Assembly (NCBI GenBank): GCA_006227095.1
Contig: SBFZ01000098.1
Coordinates: forward strand, 1-7,261
From: Bacteroidota bacterium
GTDB taxonomy: Bacteria > Bacteroidota > Bacteroidia > Bacteroidales > VadinHA17
DNA length: 7,261 nt
Reading direction: 5' to 3'
The translations under genes and the position numbers were made by a program. The notes below the pieces were generated by a model, which was not told the origin of the DNA, did not search any database, and saw only the letters and a list, made by a program, of their open reading frames with translations. This document shows positions 1 to 5,464 of the stretch, piece after piece (position 1 is the stretch's first letter; the number at the start of each line of letters is the position of its first letter).

Positions 1-260
1 TAGGTAAGATGTATCTTGGCTTTCAGGGAGGGGAATTCGATATCCATCCAGCAGGTGTCGGCGGCTGAACCTGGATGGAGATTGATCATTGCATACTGCG
101 GATACTCAATTGAGTAGGAGCAGGGGGAATCAAAATGAACATAAACTTTCTCCGGAAGGTCAATCCTGAAATAACCGGCAGGTTTGGGTACCGGTGCATG
201 TCCGCAACCGGCCAGTAAAAATACCGCCGTGAAGAGCACGGCCGCAATAATGTTTCTCAT
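1..260 (-). CDS. gldD: GldD-like gliding motility lipoprotein (N-terminal part, cut by window edge)
   Basis: Translating the minus strand from the ATG at 260 gives 86 codons that remain open to the left edge, so only the N-terminal part is present. It begins with a lipoprotein signal: a basic start (MRN), a hydrophobic stretch, and the lipobox LLAGC with Cys19. The mature part contains PKPAGYFRIDLPEK, then IEYPQYA, then CWMDIEFPSLKAKIHLTY, the conserved run of the GldD family. GldD was identified as essential for gliding in Flavobacterium johnsoniae, but homologues also occur in non-gliding Bacteroidota, so motility is not implied. The start codon overlaps the gldE stop as ATGA, which indicates translational coupling and fixes the start. 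It is predicted to be anchored in the cell envelope. About half of the protein is probably missing. Confidence 0.9.
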   Translation of the reverse strand, partial: MRNIIAAVLFTAVFLLAGCGHAPVPKPAGYFRIDLPEKVYVHFDSPCSYSIEYPQYAMINLHPGSAADTCWMDIEFPSLKAKIHLT

Positions 261-1591
261 TTTCCTTCCCCTTTTTTTTCGACGGAAATCTCCCTGATCC
301 GCCTGTTCTCAATACTTTCTATGATGAACCGGAATCCCCCGGCGTTAATTTCCCTTCCCCTGACAGGTATCTCTCCGAGCAGCTCCAGAAGGAGTCCGGC
401 AAGAGTCTCAGACTCGCCCCTCACATCCTCGAACGGGTCATTCTCCACCCCGGTTATGCGGAAGAAATCATTGAGCAGTATCTTTCCCTCGAAGACCCAC
501 TTGTGTTCACCGGTCACCCTGTAGAGAGGAACTTCTTCGTCAGTCTCGTCAGTAATGTCTCCGACGATCTCCTCAAGCACATCCTCCAGGGTTACCACTC
601 CGCTGCTTCCCCCGTATTCATCAACAACTATGGCCATGTGTATCTTCTTTGCCTGGAATTCCTTTAGCAGCTCACTGATCTTTTTTGTTTCAGGTACCAC
701 ATAGGCTGGCCTGATGAGCGACTGCCACCTGAAGTTGTCAGGTTTGCCCAGGTGAGGCAGCAGGTCCTTGACAAAGAGGATACCCCTGACATGGTCAAAG
801 GTACCTGAGTATACCGGTATGCGCGAAAAACCAGATTCAATAACCTCTTCCATGATGGTATGGAATCCCTTGCCTATATCAAGTGCAGTCACATCCATAC
901 GCGGGCACATGATAGCGCTGACATTGATGTTTCCGAACCTCACCACCCCCTTGAGCAGGTCCTTGTCATCCTTTATCTCCGAGGAGGTAAGGTCAAGGGC
1001 CACGGAGAGGTCATTGATGCTGAGATTTGCATCCCTTGACCTGGGTCTCCGTTTTACGAAGAATGACGAGAAGGCCAGGAGGGAAGCCAGTGGTTTGAAT
1101 ATCTTTGATGAGAGGGTCAGTGCAGGAGCCATCATCAGGGCGAACCTCAGCTGGTTGCGGGAGGCAATTACTTTGGGGATGATCTCGCAGAAGAGAAGGA
1201 GGATGAAGGTAATGACCACCACCTCCATTATGAAGGAGAGGATAGGGTTACTGCTCAGGTCAAAGAGCCTGGAGCTGATGAATGCCGCAAGGATGATGAT
1301 GGCGATATTGATGACATTATTGGCAACCAGGATTGTGCTCAGAAGCCTTTCGGGCCTGGCAAGGAGCTTCAGCGCCGATGATTTTCTTCTTCCCTTGCCG
1401 TGGTGCAGTTCTTCAAGGTCATTGGGGGTAAGCGAGAAATAGGCGACCTCTGAACCGGAGATGAAGGCAGATGCAATTATCAGGAGGATCAGCAGGATGA
1501 TTTCTGTCACCATGGTCACCGGTGACCCTGTAAATGCGGCTACCGCAATTATTCCCGCCAACGGACCTGAGGATAGCGTCTCCAAGATCAT
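257..1591 (-). CDS. gldE: GldE: CNNM/DUF21-CBS-CorC family membrane protein
   Basis: The 444-residue protein has the layout of the HlyC/CorC (CNNM) family. A hydrophobic N-terminal CNNM/DUF21 region spans about residues 10-180, with GSEVAYFSL at 46-54 and the EIIPK motif at 136-140. A CBS pair spans about 215-345, including FSRIPVY at 255-261 and VVDEYGGSSGVVTLEDVLEE at 322-341. A C-terminal CorC_HlyC domain spans about 360-440. Family relatives take part in divalent cation (Mg2+/Co2+) handling. GldE of Flavobacterium johnsoniae was described as a CorC-like protein that supports gliding together with GldD. The position between ssb and gldD, with a 13-base gap upstream and an ATGA overlap downstream, is why I choose gldE over a generic CNNM transporter name. 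Length and domain order are normal. Transport activity is inference only. Confidence 0.92.
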   Translation of the reverse strand: MILETLSSGPLAGIIAVAAFTGSPVTMVTEIILLILLIIASAFISGSEVAYFSLTPNDLEELHHGKGRRKSSALKLLARPERLLSTILVANNVINIAIIILAAFISSRLFDLSSNPILSFIMEVVVITFILLLFCEIIPKVIASRNQLRFALMMAPALTLSSKIFKPLASLLAFSSFFVKRRPRSRDANLSINDLSVALDLTSSEIKDDKDLLKGVVRFGNINVSAIMCPRMDVTALDIGKGFHTIMEEVIESGFSRIPVYSGTFDHVRGILFVKDLLPHLGKPDNFRWQSLIRPAYVVPETKKISELLKEFQAKKIHMAIVVDEYGGSSGVVTLEDVLEEIVGDITDETDEEVPLYRVTGEHKWVFEGKILLNDFFRITGVENDPFEDVRGESETLAGLLLELLGEIPVRGREINAGGFRFIIESIENRRIREISVEKKGEGK

Positions 1592-1604
1592 CTGTTTCCG
1601 TTAC

Positions 1605-2105
1605 CTAGAAAGGCAGGTCATCTGCTGTGTCACGGGCAGACAGATCCTCATCAGGGCCTTCTCCTGCCATGGGTGAAGAGGACTGTGAAGGAGCACCCCC
1701 TCCCTGGTATCCCTGGCTGTTGTTCTGATAACCCTGACTGTTGCCCTGGTATCCCTGTCCCTGCTGGTTCGGGCTGTCAGGCTTGCGGCCAAGAAGCTGG
1801 ATAACATCAGCCTCAACCTCAACAATGTATCTTTTGTTTCCGTCACGGTCATCATAGGACCTGTAACGCAATTTTCCCTCAACAAGTATCTGGGAGCCTT
1901 TCCGGATATAATTCTCGGCGAGCTCGGCCAGCCTCCTCCAAGCTACAATGTTGTGCCATTCGGTCTGAGTCACCCTGTCACCTCCCTTTGGGGTGTATGT
2001 CTCGCTTGTGGCGAGTGAAAATGAAGCCTTGATATTATTCTCGAAACGCCGGATCTCAGGGTCCTTGCCAACGTTACCCACCAGTATTACCTTATTGAAT
2101 GACAT
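1605..2105 (-). CDS. ssb: Single-stranded DNA-binding protein SSB
   Basis: The 166-residue protein opens with MSFNKVILVGNVGKDPEIR, the classic start of bacterial SSB. The OB fold covers about residues 1-108, with TEWHNIVAW (Trp50 and Trp56, likely base-stacking residues) and YIRKGSQILVEGKLRYRSY. A flexible Gly/Gln/Tyr/Ser-rich linker covers about 109-150. The acidic tail ends in DDLPF, the tip that recruits repair and replication partners (DDIPF in E. coli). It binds ssDNA as an oligomer during replication, recombination and repair. It is the first gene of the minus-strand operon with gldE and gldD. No good Shine-Dalgarno precedes the start; the leader is very AT-rich. In many Bacteroidales mutY lies immediately upstream, from memory; here it is absent. 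Confidence 0.97.
   Translation of the reverse strand: MSFNKVILVGNVGKDPEIRRFENNIKASFSLATSETYTPKGGDRVTQTEWHNIVAWRRLAELAENYIRKGSQILVEGKLRYRSYDDRDGNKRYIVEVEADVIQLLGRKPDSPNQQGQGYQGNSQGYQNNSQGYQGGGAPSQSSSPMAGEGPDEDLSARDTADDLPF
1695..1757 (-). repeat. Three 21-bp in-frame tandem repeats in the SSB linker
   Basis: SSB residues 117-137 consist of three heptads: QGYQGNS, QGYQNNS and QGYQGGG. At DNA level these are three consecutive imperfect 21-bp units. The repeat lies in the disordered linker between the OB fold and the acidic tip, so changes in copy number would keep the frame and only alter linker length. Low-complexity Gln/Gly linkers are common in SSBs. The neat heptad with a regularly spaced tyrosine is what makes this one notable. 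Confidence 0.8.
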
Positions 2106-2139
2106 AGCTTTAAATTAAATTTATACCTGTTGAAGGTTG

Positions 2140-2147
2140 TAAAGTTA
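2140..2147 (-). promoter_or_regulatory. Weak candidate -7 element for the ssb-gldE-gldD operon
   Basis: Read on the minus strand this is TAACTTTA, matching the Bacteroidota -7 consensus TAnnTTTG at all positions but the last. It lies about 35 bases upstream of the ssb start, a reasonable leader length. I see no convincing TTTG at the expected -33 position, so the call is tentative. Some promoter must lie in this divergent region because ssb is the first gene of its operon. Confidence 0.25.
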
Positions 2148-2233
2148 CGAAAAATATTTCTCCGAGGGTCCGGATACCCTCTCTCTGCCTCCGTGTGCCG
2201 CTCCCATGCCTGCGCCGGAGAGGCTGTTCAGCC

Positions 2234-2250
2234 CCTATATATTTTATAGG
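2234..2250. promoter_or_regulatory. Short inverted repeat in the ssb/HU divergent region
   Basis: CCTATA and TATAGG form a perfect 6-bp inverted repeat around a 5-base spacer (TATTT). It sits between the candidate ssb and HU promoters in the 276-base divergent intergenic region. The rest of that region shows a GC-rich part (about 2160-2235) and an AT-rich part (2236-2381), with no gene I can support. The repeat could be an operator or a chance AT-rich palindrome; no regulator is recognised. Confidence 0.25.
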
Positions 2251-2317
2251 TATCAAAAAATCAGCATTTTCGGAGTGAAAAAAAAGATTTGTCGCCTGTT
2301 ATTGATAAATAATATTT

Positions 2318-2325
2318 TATATTTG
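2318..2325 (+). promoter_or_regulatory. Candidate -7 promoter element for HU (TATATTTG)
   Basis: TATATTTG is an exact match to the Bacteroidota primary-sigma -7 consensus TAnnTTTG. It lies 56 bases upstream of the HU start codon in a strongly AT-rich stretch. The nearest TTTG upstream (2288-2291) is 26 bases away, longer than the usual spacing of about 20, so the -33 element is weak or absent. The leader that follows is A/T-rich with no Shine-Dalgarno, as is usual for highly expressed genes of this phylum. Confidence 0.55.
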
Positions 2326-2381
2326 CACATTGAAAAAAACAGAACATCAAAATAATTTGTTGAATTTAAAATTCTTGCAAC

Positions 2382-2669
2382 ATGACAAAAGCAGACATTG
2401 TTAACGAAATTGCCAAGAACACTGGAATTGAGAAAGTAACCGTTCAGAAGACAGTTGAGGCTTTTATGGAATCAGTAAAAGACTCAATGGTAACCGGCAA
2501 TAATGTTTATCTCAGGGGATTTGGCAGCTTCATCGTGAAGAAGCGTGCAAAGAAAACAGCCAGGAACATTTCCAAGAACACAACCATTATCATTCCTGCC
2601 CATAATATTCCGGCATTCAAGCCTGCCAAGACTTTCATAAACAAGGTAAAATCACACGTTAAGAAATAA
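2382..2669 (+). CDS. HU family DNA-binding protein
   Basis: This 95-residue basic protein belongs to the HU/IHF family of dimeric nucleoid proteins that bend DNA. The helical N-terminal part is MTKADIVNEIAKNTG onward. The signature GFGSF lies at 47-51. The beta-arm reads ARNISKNTTIIIPAHNIPAF, followed by KPAKTF. The usual RNPxTG of the arm is replaced by RNISKN, a variant I associate with Bacteroidales HU. The length is typical (90-100). It is divergent from ssb and is followed after 4 bases by the small basic protein, so those two are surely co-transcribed. The downstream hairpin at 2796-2827 probably separates their level of expression from that of rng. Confidence 0.95.
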   Translation: MTKADIVNEIAKNTGIEKVTVQKTVEAFMESVKDSMVTGNNVYLRGFGSFIVKKRAKKTARNISKNTTIIIPAHNIPAFKPAKTFINKVKSHVKK

Positions 2670-2673
2670 TAAT

Positions 2674-2766
2674 ATGCCAAGCGGTAAAAAAAGAAAAAGG
2701 CATAAGATGGCAACCCACAAGCGGAAAAAACGCTTGAGGAAAGACAGGCATAAGAAGAAGAAGTAG
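2674..2766 (+). CDS. 30-residue Lys/Arg-rich protein, AURKAIP1/COX24-like (possible ribosomal protein)
   Basis: The ORF encodes MPSGKKRKRHKMATHKRKKR followed by LRKDRHKKKK. More than half of the residues are Lys or Arg. It begins 4 bases after the HU stop, and this small gene is conserved between HU and rng in many Bacteroidales (from memory). The pattern KRKRHKM..HKRKKRLRK.RHKKK resembles the COX24_C/AURKAIP1 motif (KRRxKMxxHKxxKxxxxxR). That motif is found in mitochondrial small-subunit protein mS38 and in the tiny actinobacterial ribosomal protein bS22. By inference it is a ribosome-bound extension-like peptide that contacts rRNA. It is too short for many gene finders. Existence is well supported by family and context; function is inference. 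Confidence 0.85.
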   Translation: MPSGKKRKRHKMATHKRKKRLRKDRHKKKK

Positions 2767-2795
2767 CATAAATGCATAGTCTGAAGCTCTTTTAT

Positions 2796-2827
2796 CTAAC
2801 CTAAAGATCCACAGATCTTTAGGTTAG
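2796..2827 (+). terminator. Strong 14-bp hairpin between the HU unit and rng (terminator or leader element)
   Basis: CTAACCTAAAGATC (2796-2809) and GATCTTTAGGTTAG (2814-2827) are perfectly complementary around a CACA loop. The following tract is only TTTCATT, so intrinsic termination may be partial. A second complementary pair, TTTTAT at 2790-2795 and ATAAAA at 2835-2840, could extend the helix across a 7-base bulge. It lies 30 bases after the small basic gene and 45 bases before the rng start. It can be a terminator or attenuator of the HU unit, an mRNA-end stabiliser, or part of a regulatory leader of rng. Confidence 0.75.
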
Positions 2828-2872
2828 TTTCATTATAAAATATGGCTATAGGCTAACAACAAATTCCGGAAT

Positions 2873-4429
2873 GTGAATAAGGATTTAATTATCAGCGTAA
2901 ATGATGCTGAGATATCCATTGCACTACTGGAGGATAAGCAGCTTGTCGAGTTAAATAAGGAAAAGCGGAATGTAAAATTCTCAGTCGGCGACATTTACCT
3001 GGGGAAGGTAAAGAAGATCATGCCGGGGCTTAATGCGGCGTTTATCAACGTTGGTTTCGAAAAAGATGCTTTCCTGCATTATCTTGATCTGGGAGCCCAG
3101 TTCAGGACCCTCCACCGCTATTACCAGCTGGCCACCCAGAACAAGGCCAGGGGAACATCAGTGTCAAAGTTCAAGCCTGAACCTGACATTGACAAGGACG
3201 GGAAGATAGCTGATGTACTGACGGCAGGACAGACAGTTATCGTGCAGATTACCAAGGAGCCAATCTCCACCAAGGGGCCAAGGCTGGCCTCAGAGGTGAG
3301 CATAGCAGGGCGAAATCTTGTACTGATGCCATTTTCAGACAAGGTCTCCGTCTCCTCGAAGATAGAGAACGCGGATGAGCGTAATCGCCTCAAGCTCCTG
3401 ATACAGAGCATTAAACCAAGGAATTACGGCGTCATTGTGCGTACCGTGGCCGAAGGAAAAAAGGTCGCAGCCCTTGATGCCGAACTGAAGGAACTTATCA
3501 GCCGATGGGAAACAGCCCTGGCCGCAGTGCACCGCGACGTCAAGTCGCCACGCCTGCTGCTGGGAGAGATGAACCGCACGACAACAATCCTCAGGGATAT
3601 ACTCAGTACCGACTTCAACAGCATCATCGTTGATGATGAGGTGATAGCCGGTGAAGTGAAAAGCTACATCAGGGAGATTGCCCCTGAGAAGGAAAAGATA
3701 GTAAAGGTATACAAGGAGCAGTTTCCCATATTTGATCATTTCGGCGTCAGCCGGCAGATCAAGGGGCTTTTTGGCCGCACCATCTCCTTCAAGGGAGGAT
3801 CATACCTTATCATAGAGCATACCGAAGCTCTCCACGTCATTGACGTCAATAGCGGAAACAGGTCAAAATCAGGCTCTGACCAGGAGTCGAATGCCCTGTC
3901 CGTTAACCTTGAGGCTGCAAGGGAGATTGCCCGTCAGCTGCGCCTGAGGGACATGGGCGGAATAATAGTGATTGACTTCATTGACATGCAGTCGAATGAA
4001 AACCGTCAGGCCCTCCTTGACAGGATGAAGGAACTGATGAATGCTGACAGGGCCAAGCATAATATACTGCCCCTCAGTAAATTCGGGCTGATGCAGATAA
4101 CCCGCCAGAGGGTGCGCCCCGAAATGACAATCATTACTGATGAGAAATGCCCGGTATGCAGGGGAGAGGGCAAAACAGCCCCGGCGATACTGCTCACCGA
4201 TGACATTGAACGCACCCTGGCTTCAATCATCGAGAAGGTAAAGACCCGAAGGTTCATCCTCAGGACTCATCCGTTCGTGGCGGCTTATCTTAAGGAGGGG
4301 CTGATATCGCGGATCACCAGGATTAACCGTAAACAAGGGGTCAGCCTCAAAGTACAGGGAATTGAATCGTACCACTTCCTGCAGTACGAATTCTTTGACA
4401 GGCAGGGGAACGAAATAGATCTTACCTGA
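2873..4429 (+). CDS. rng: Ribonuclease G/E family endoribonuclease
   Basis: The 518-residue protein is a single-strand-specific endoribonuclease of the RNase E/G family, acting in rRNA maturation and mRNA decay in the cytoplasm. An S1 RNA-binding domain spans about residues 35-150 and carries an insert of about 45 residues (about 73-117), which I recall as typical of Bacteroidota members. The catalytic DNase-I-like part has HVIDVNSGNR (Asp324) and GGIIVIDFIDMQSNENR (Asp368), the best matches to the Mg2+ ligands D303 and D346 of E. coli RNase E. CPVCRGEG (Cys426, Cys429) matches the Zn-link. No long RNase E-type scaffold tail is present, so RNase G is the better name. The start is GTG at 2873, because the overlapping ATG at 2871 is followed directly by TGA. 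The N-terminus MNKDLIISV fits the family. Confidence 0.95.
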   Translation: MNKDLIISVNDAEISIALLEDKQLVELNKEKRNVKFSVGDIYLGKVKKIMPGLNAAFINVGFEKDAFLHYLDLGAQFRTLHRYYQLATQNKARGTSVSKFKPEPDIDKDGKIADVLTAGQTVIVQITKEPISTKGPRLASEVSIAGRNLVLMPFSDKVSVSSKIENADERNRLKLLIQSIKPRNYGVIVRTVAEGKKVAALDAELKELISRWETALAAVHRDVKSPRLLLGEMNRTTTILRDILSTDFNSIIVDDEVIAGEVKSYIREIAPEKEKIVKVYKEQFPIFDHFGVSRQIKGLFGRTISFKGGSYLIIEHTEALHVIDVNSGNRSKSGSDQESNALSVNLEAAREIARQLRLRDMGGIIVIDFIDMQSNENRQALLDRMKELMNADRAKHNILPLSKFGLMQITRQRVRPEMTIITDEKCPVCRGEGKTAPAILLTDDIERTLASIIEKVKTRRFILRTHPFVAAYLKEGLISRITRINRKQGVSLKVQGIESYHFLQYEFFDRQGNEIDLT

Positions 4430-4478
4430 GATAAAAGGTCAACCGGTCAGATCAGCTGCTGCATGACACGTCATTTCA

Positions 4479-4501
4479 CTGTGGGCAGGTCAGCCCCACA
4501 G
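4479..4501. other. GC-rich hairpin and overlapping direct repeat downstream of rng
   Basis: CTGTGGGC (4479-4486) can pair with GCCCCACAG (4493-4501) with one bulged C, around a 6-base loop. GGGCAGGTCAGC (4483-4494) is repeated as GGGCAGGCCAGC (4501-4512), 11 of 12 identical. There is no T-tract after it, so it is not itself an intrinsic terminator. It could stabilise the 3' end of the rng transcript. The remaining 4430-4561 sequence contains no gene I can support. Confidence 0.35.
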
Positions 4502-4561
4502 GGCAGGCCAGCGCTCGGCAAATGACAGGAAAGCATCCGGTGATGCGAATATCAGATAACA

Positions 4562-4595
4562 AAAAGAGACAGATCCTGACGGGTCTGTCTCTTTT
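4562..4595. terminator. Bidirectional intrinsic terminator between convergent rng and the GIN lipoprotein gene
   Basis: AAAAGAGACAGATCC (4562-4576) pairs with GGGTCTGTCTCTTTT (4581-4595) across a TGAC loop. That is 15 pairs with a single mispaired position, a G-U wobble in plus-strand RNA and A-C in minus-strand RNA. It ends in A-runs on the left and T-runs on the right, so it offers a U-tract in either direction. It lies 133 bases after the rng stop and 20 bases after the stop of the leftward gene, the expected place for a shared terminator of two convergent units. Confidence 0.92.
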
Positions 4596-4615
4596 CATAT
4601 ATTCTGCCTGTATCG

Positions 4616-5392
4616 CTAAAGGTATATCACCCTGCCTGATCCTGTGCGTGTAAGGTTGACGTCAGGATCTCCCTGGAGATATATGTTGCCGCTGCCGCTT
4701 AGTACTGCATCCAGCTGGTCAATGACGGTCAGATAGGCTGATCCTGATCCGGAAATGGTAACCGTTGCAGCGTCAGTGGTAAAATACCTTGAGAATACCG
4801 ACCCTGATCCTGACAGAACGTACCTGGTGCTGACAGCACCACCTGATGAGGAAAGATCACCCGATCCTGACAGGGTGGCTTTCATTGAGGTGGCATCAAT
4901 CTCATCTGTAATTACCTTTCCTGAACCTGAAATGACCACCGAAACTTCATCGCCGCTGACAGTTCCTGCAGTGATGTCACCGGAGCCGCTGCATACAATC
5001 TTAACGTCTGAGCCGGCAAGCGGCCCGGATACAAAGTCGCCAGACCCGGCATTGACGATCTCGCTGATGTGTGGTGCCGTCACGGTGATTACCGGTTGCC
5101 TGGAATAGTTGAGGCAATGTGTCCCCCTGACGGTGCTCACCTCCAGTGCACCGCTGGTGATTTTGGTCTCAATGAAGGGAAGGATATTGCTTTCAGCCTC
5201 AACGGTAATAGTGTAGTCATCTCCCTGGATGTAGTTCACGTGGAATGAGGTCTCATTTGCGATGGCGGTAAAAGGGACCGCAGCCCTTGTTTCTGTTTCC
5301 ATCTCCCCGTTGCCGTCAATACAGTCTATAAACATATTACATGCGGCCAGTGTTGTCATGGCCATGATTATGGCCGGAATTGCTTTTTTCAT
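4616..5392 (-). CDS. GIN-domain (DUF2807) lipoprotein with periodic GSG repeats
   Basis: The 258-residue protein starts with a lipoprotein signal: MKKAIPAIIMAMTTLAAC, lipobox LAAC, Cys18. Residues 30-110 resemble the first part of a GIN (DUF2807) domain: VPFTAIANETSFHVNYIQGD, then TITVEAESNILPFIETKI. From residue 115 on it carries eight GSG turns (115, 135, 155, 175, 194, 214, 232, 250) at 18-20-residue spacing, mostly as SGSGD, SGSGS or SGSGK, with alternating hydrophobic strands. This fits a repetitive beta-helix in which each turn is one rung. The family is common in Bacteroidota and is loosely named an auto-transporter adhesin head, but its function is unproven. It is the last gene of the operon, 72 bases after the DUF4097-like gene, and is followed by a terminator. 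Confidence 0.88.
   Translation of the reverse strand: MKKAIPAIIMAMTTLAACNMFIDCIDGNGEMETETRAAVPFTAIANETSFHVNYIQGDDYTITVEAESNILPFIETKITSGALEVSTVRGTHCLNYSRQPVITVTAPHISEIVNAGSGDFVSGPLAGSDVKIVCSGSGDITAGTVSGDEVSVVISGSGKVITDEIDATSMKATLSGSGDLSSSGGAVSTRYVLSGSGSVFSRYFTTDAATVTISGSGSAYLTVIDQLDAVLSGSGNIYLQGDPDVNLTRTGSGRVIYL
4634..5050 (-). repeat. Eight approximately 20-residue GSG rungs encoded in the GIN lipoprotein
   Basis: The eight (S/A/T)GSG turns start at residues 115, 135, 155, 175, 194, 214, 232 and 250, roughly 60 bp apart at DNA level. The repeated GSG codons appear on the plus strand as variants of GATCCTGA and CCTGATCC. Protein periodicity is strict while the intervening DNA has diverged, which indicates old duplication or structural constraint, not recent expansion. 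Confidence 0.8.
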
Positions 5393-5399
5393 CTCTCGT

Positions 5400-5422
5400 T
5401 TCCTTTTTACTGTTCCTTTTTA
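5400..5422 (-). repeat. Duplicated TAAAAAGGAA in the leader of the GIN lipoprotein gene
   Basis: On the minus strand TAAAAAGGAA occurs twice (5413-5422 and 5400-5409), separated by CAGT. The second copy ends 7 bases before the ATG at 5392. Each copy contains a purine-rich AAGGAA that resembles a Shine-Dalgarno sequence. TAAGGA/TCCTTA (5421-5426 and 5436-5441) could form a weak hairpin just upstream. The rest of the 72-base gap shows no clear promoter. Confidence 0.35.
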
Positions 5423-5464
5423 AGGACACCAAAATTCCTTATCAGTTGCATTTCGTGAAAAAAA

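Noticed and set aside
768..1442. A 224-codon open frame on the plus strand opposite gldE
   Set aside because: It lies wholly antisense to a well-conserved gldE. The peptide is rich in Arg, Ser, Leu and Met with no recognisable domain, as expected for a shadow frame.
2116..2123. TAAATTTA, a near match to TAnnTTTG just upstream of ssb
   Set aside because: It lies only 11 bases from the ssb start codon, too close to leave a usual leader, and it is a self-complementary AT-rich word likely to arise by chance.
2177..2215. A short minus-strand frame (MGAAHGGRERVSG...) in the ssb/HU intergenic region, considered as a mutY remnant or micro-gene
   Set aside because: It is only about 20 codons long, shows no similarity I recognise to the MutY C-terminus, and has no neighbouring support.
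2834..2843. TATAAAATAT as a promoter -10 or -7 element for rng
   Set aside because: It does not match the Bacteroidota TAnnTTTG consensus, no -33 element is visible, and AT-rich matches like this are expected by chance. The segment may instead be part of the leader structure.
4634..5050. The repeated GATCCTGA/CCTGATCC words, considered as a DNA repeat array or protein-binding sites
   Set aside because: They are explained by GSG codons repeated in frame with the protein's 18-20-residue period.
4755..5108. A 117-codon plus-strand frame with DPDP repeats opposite the GIN lipoprotein
   Set aside because: The repeats are the reverse-strand image of the GSG codons of the real gene. There is no signal, domain or upstream regulatory sequence of its own.
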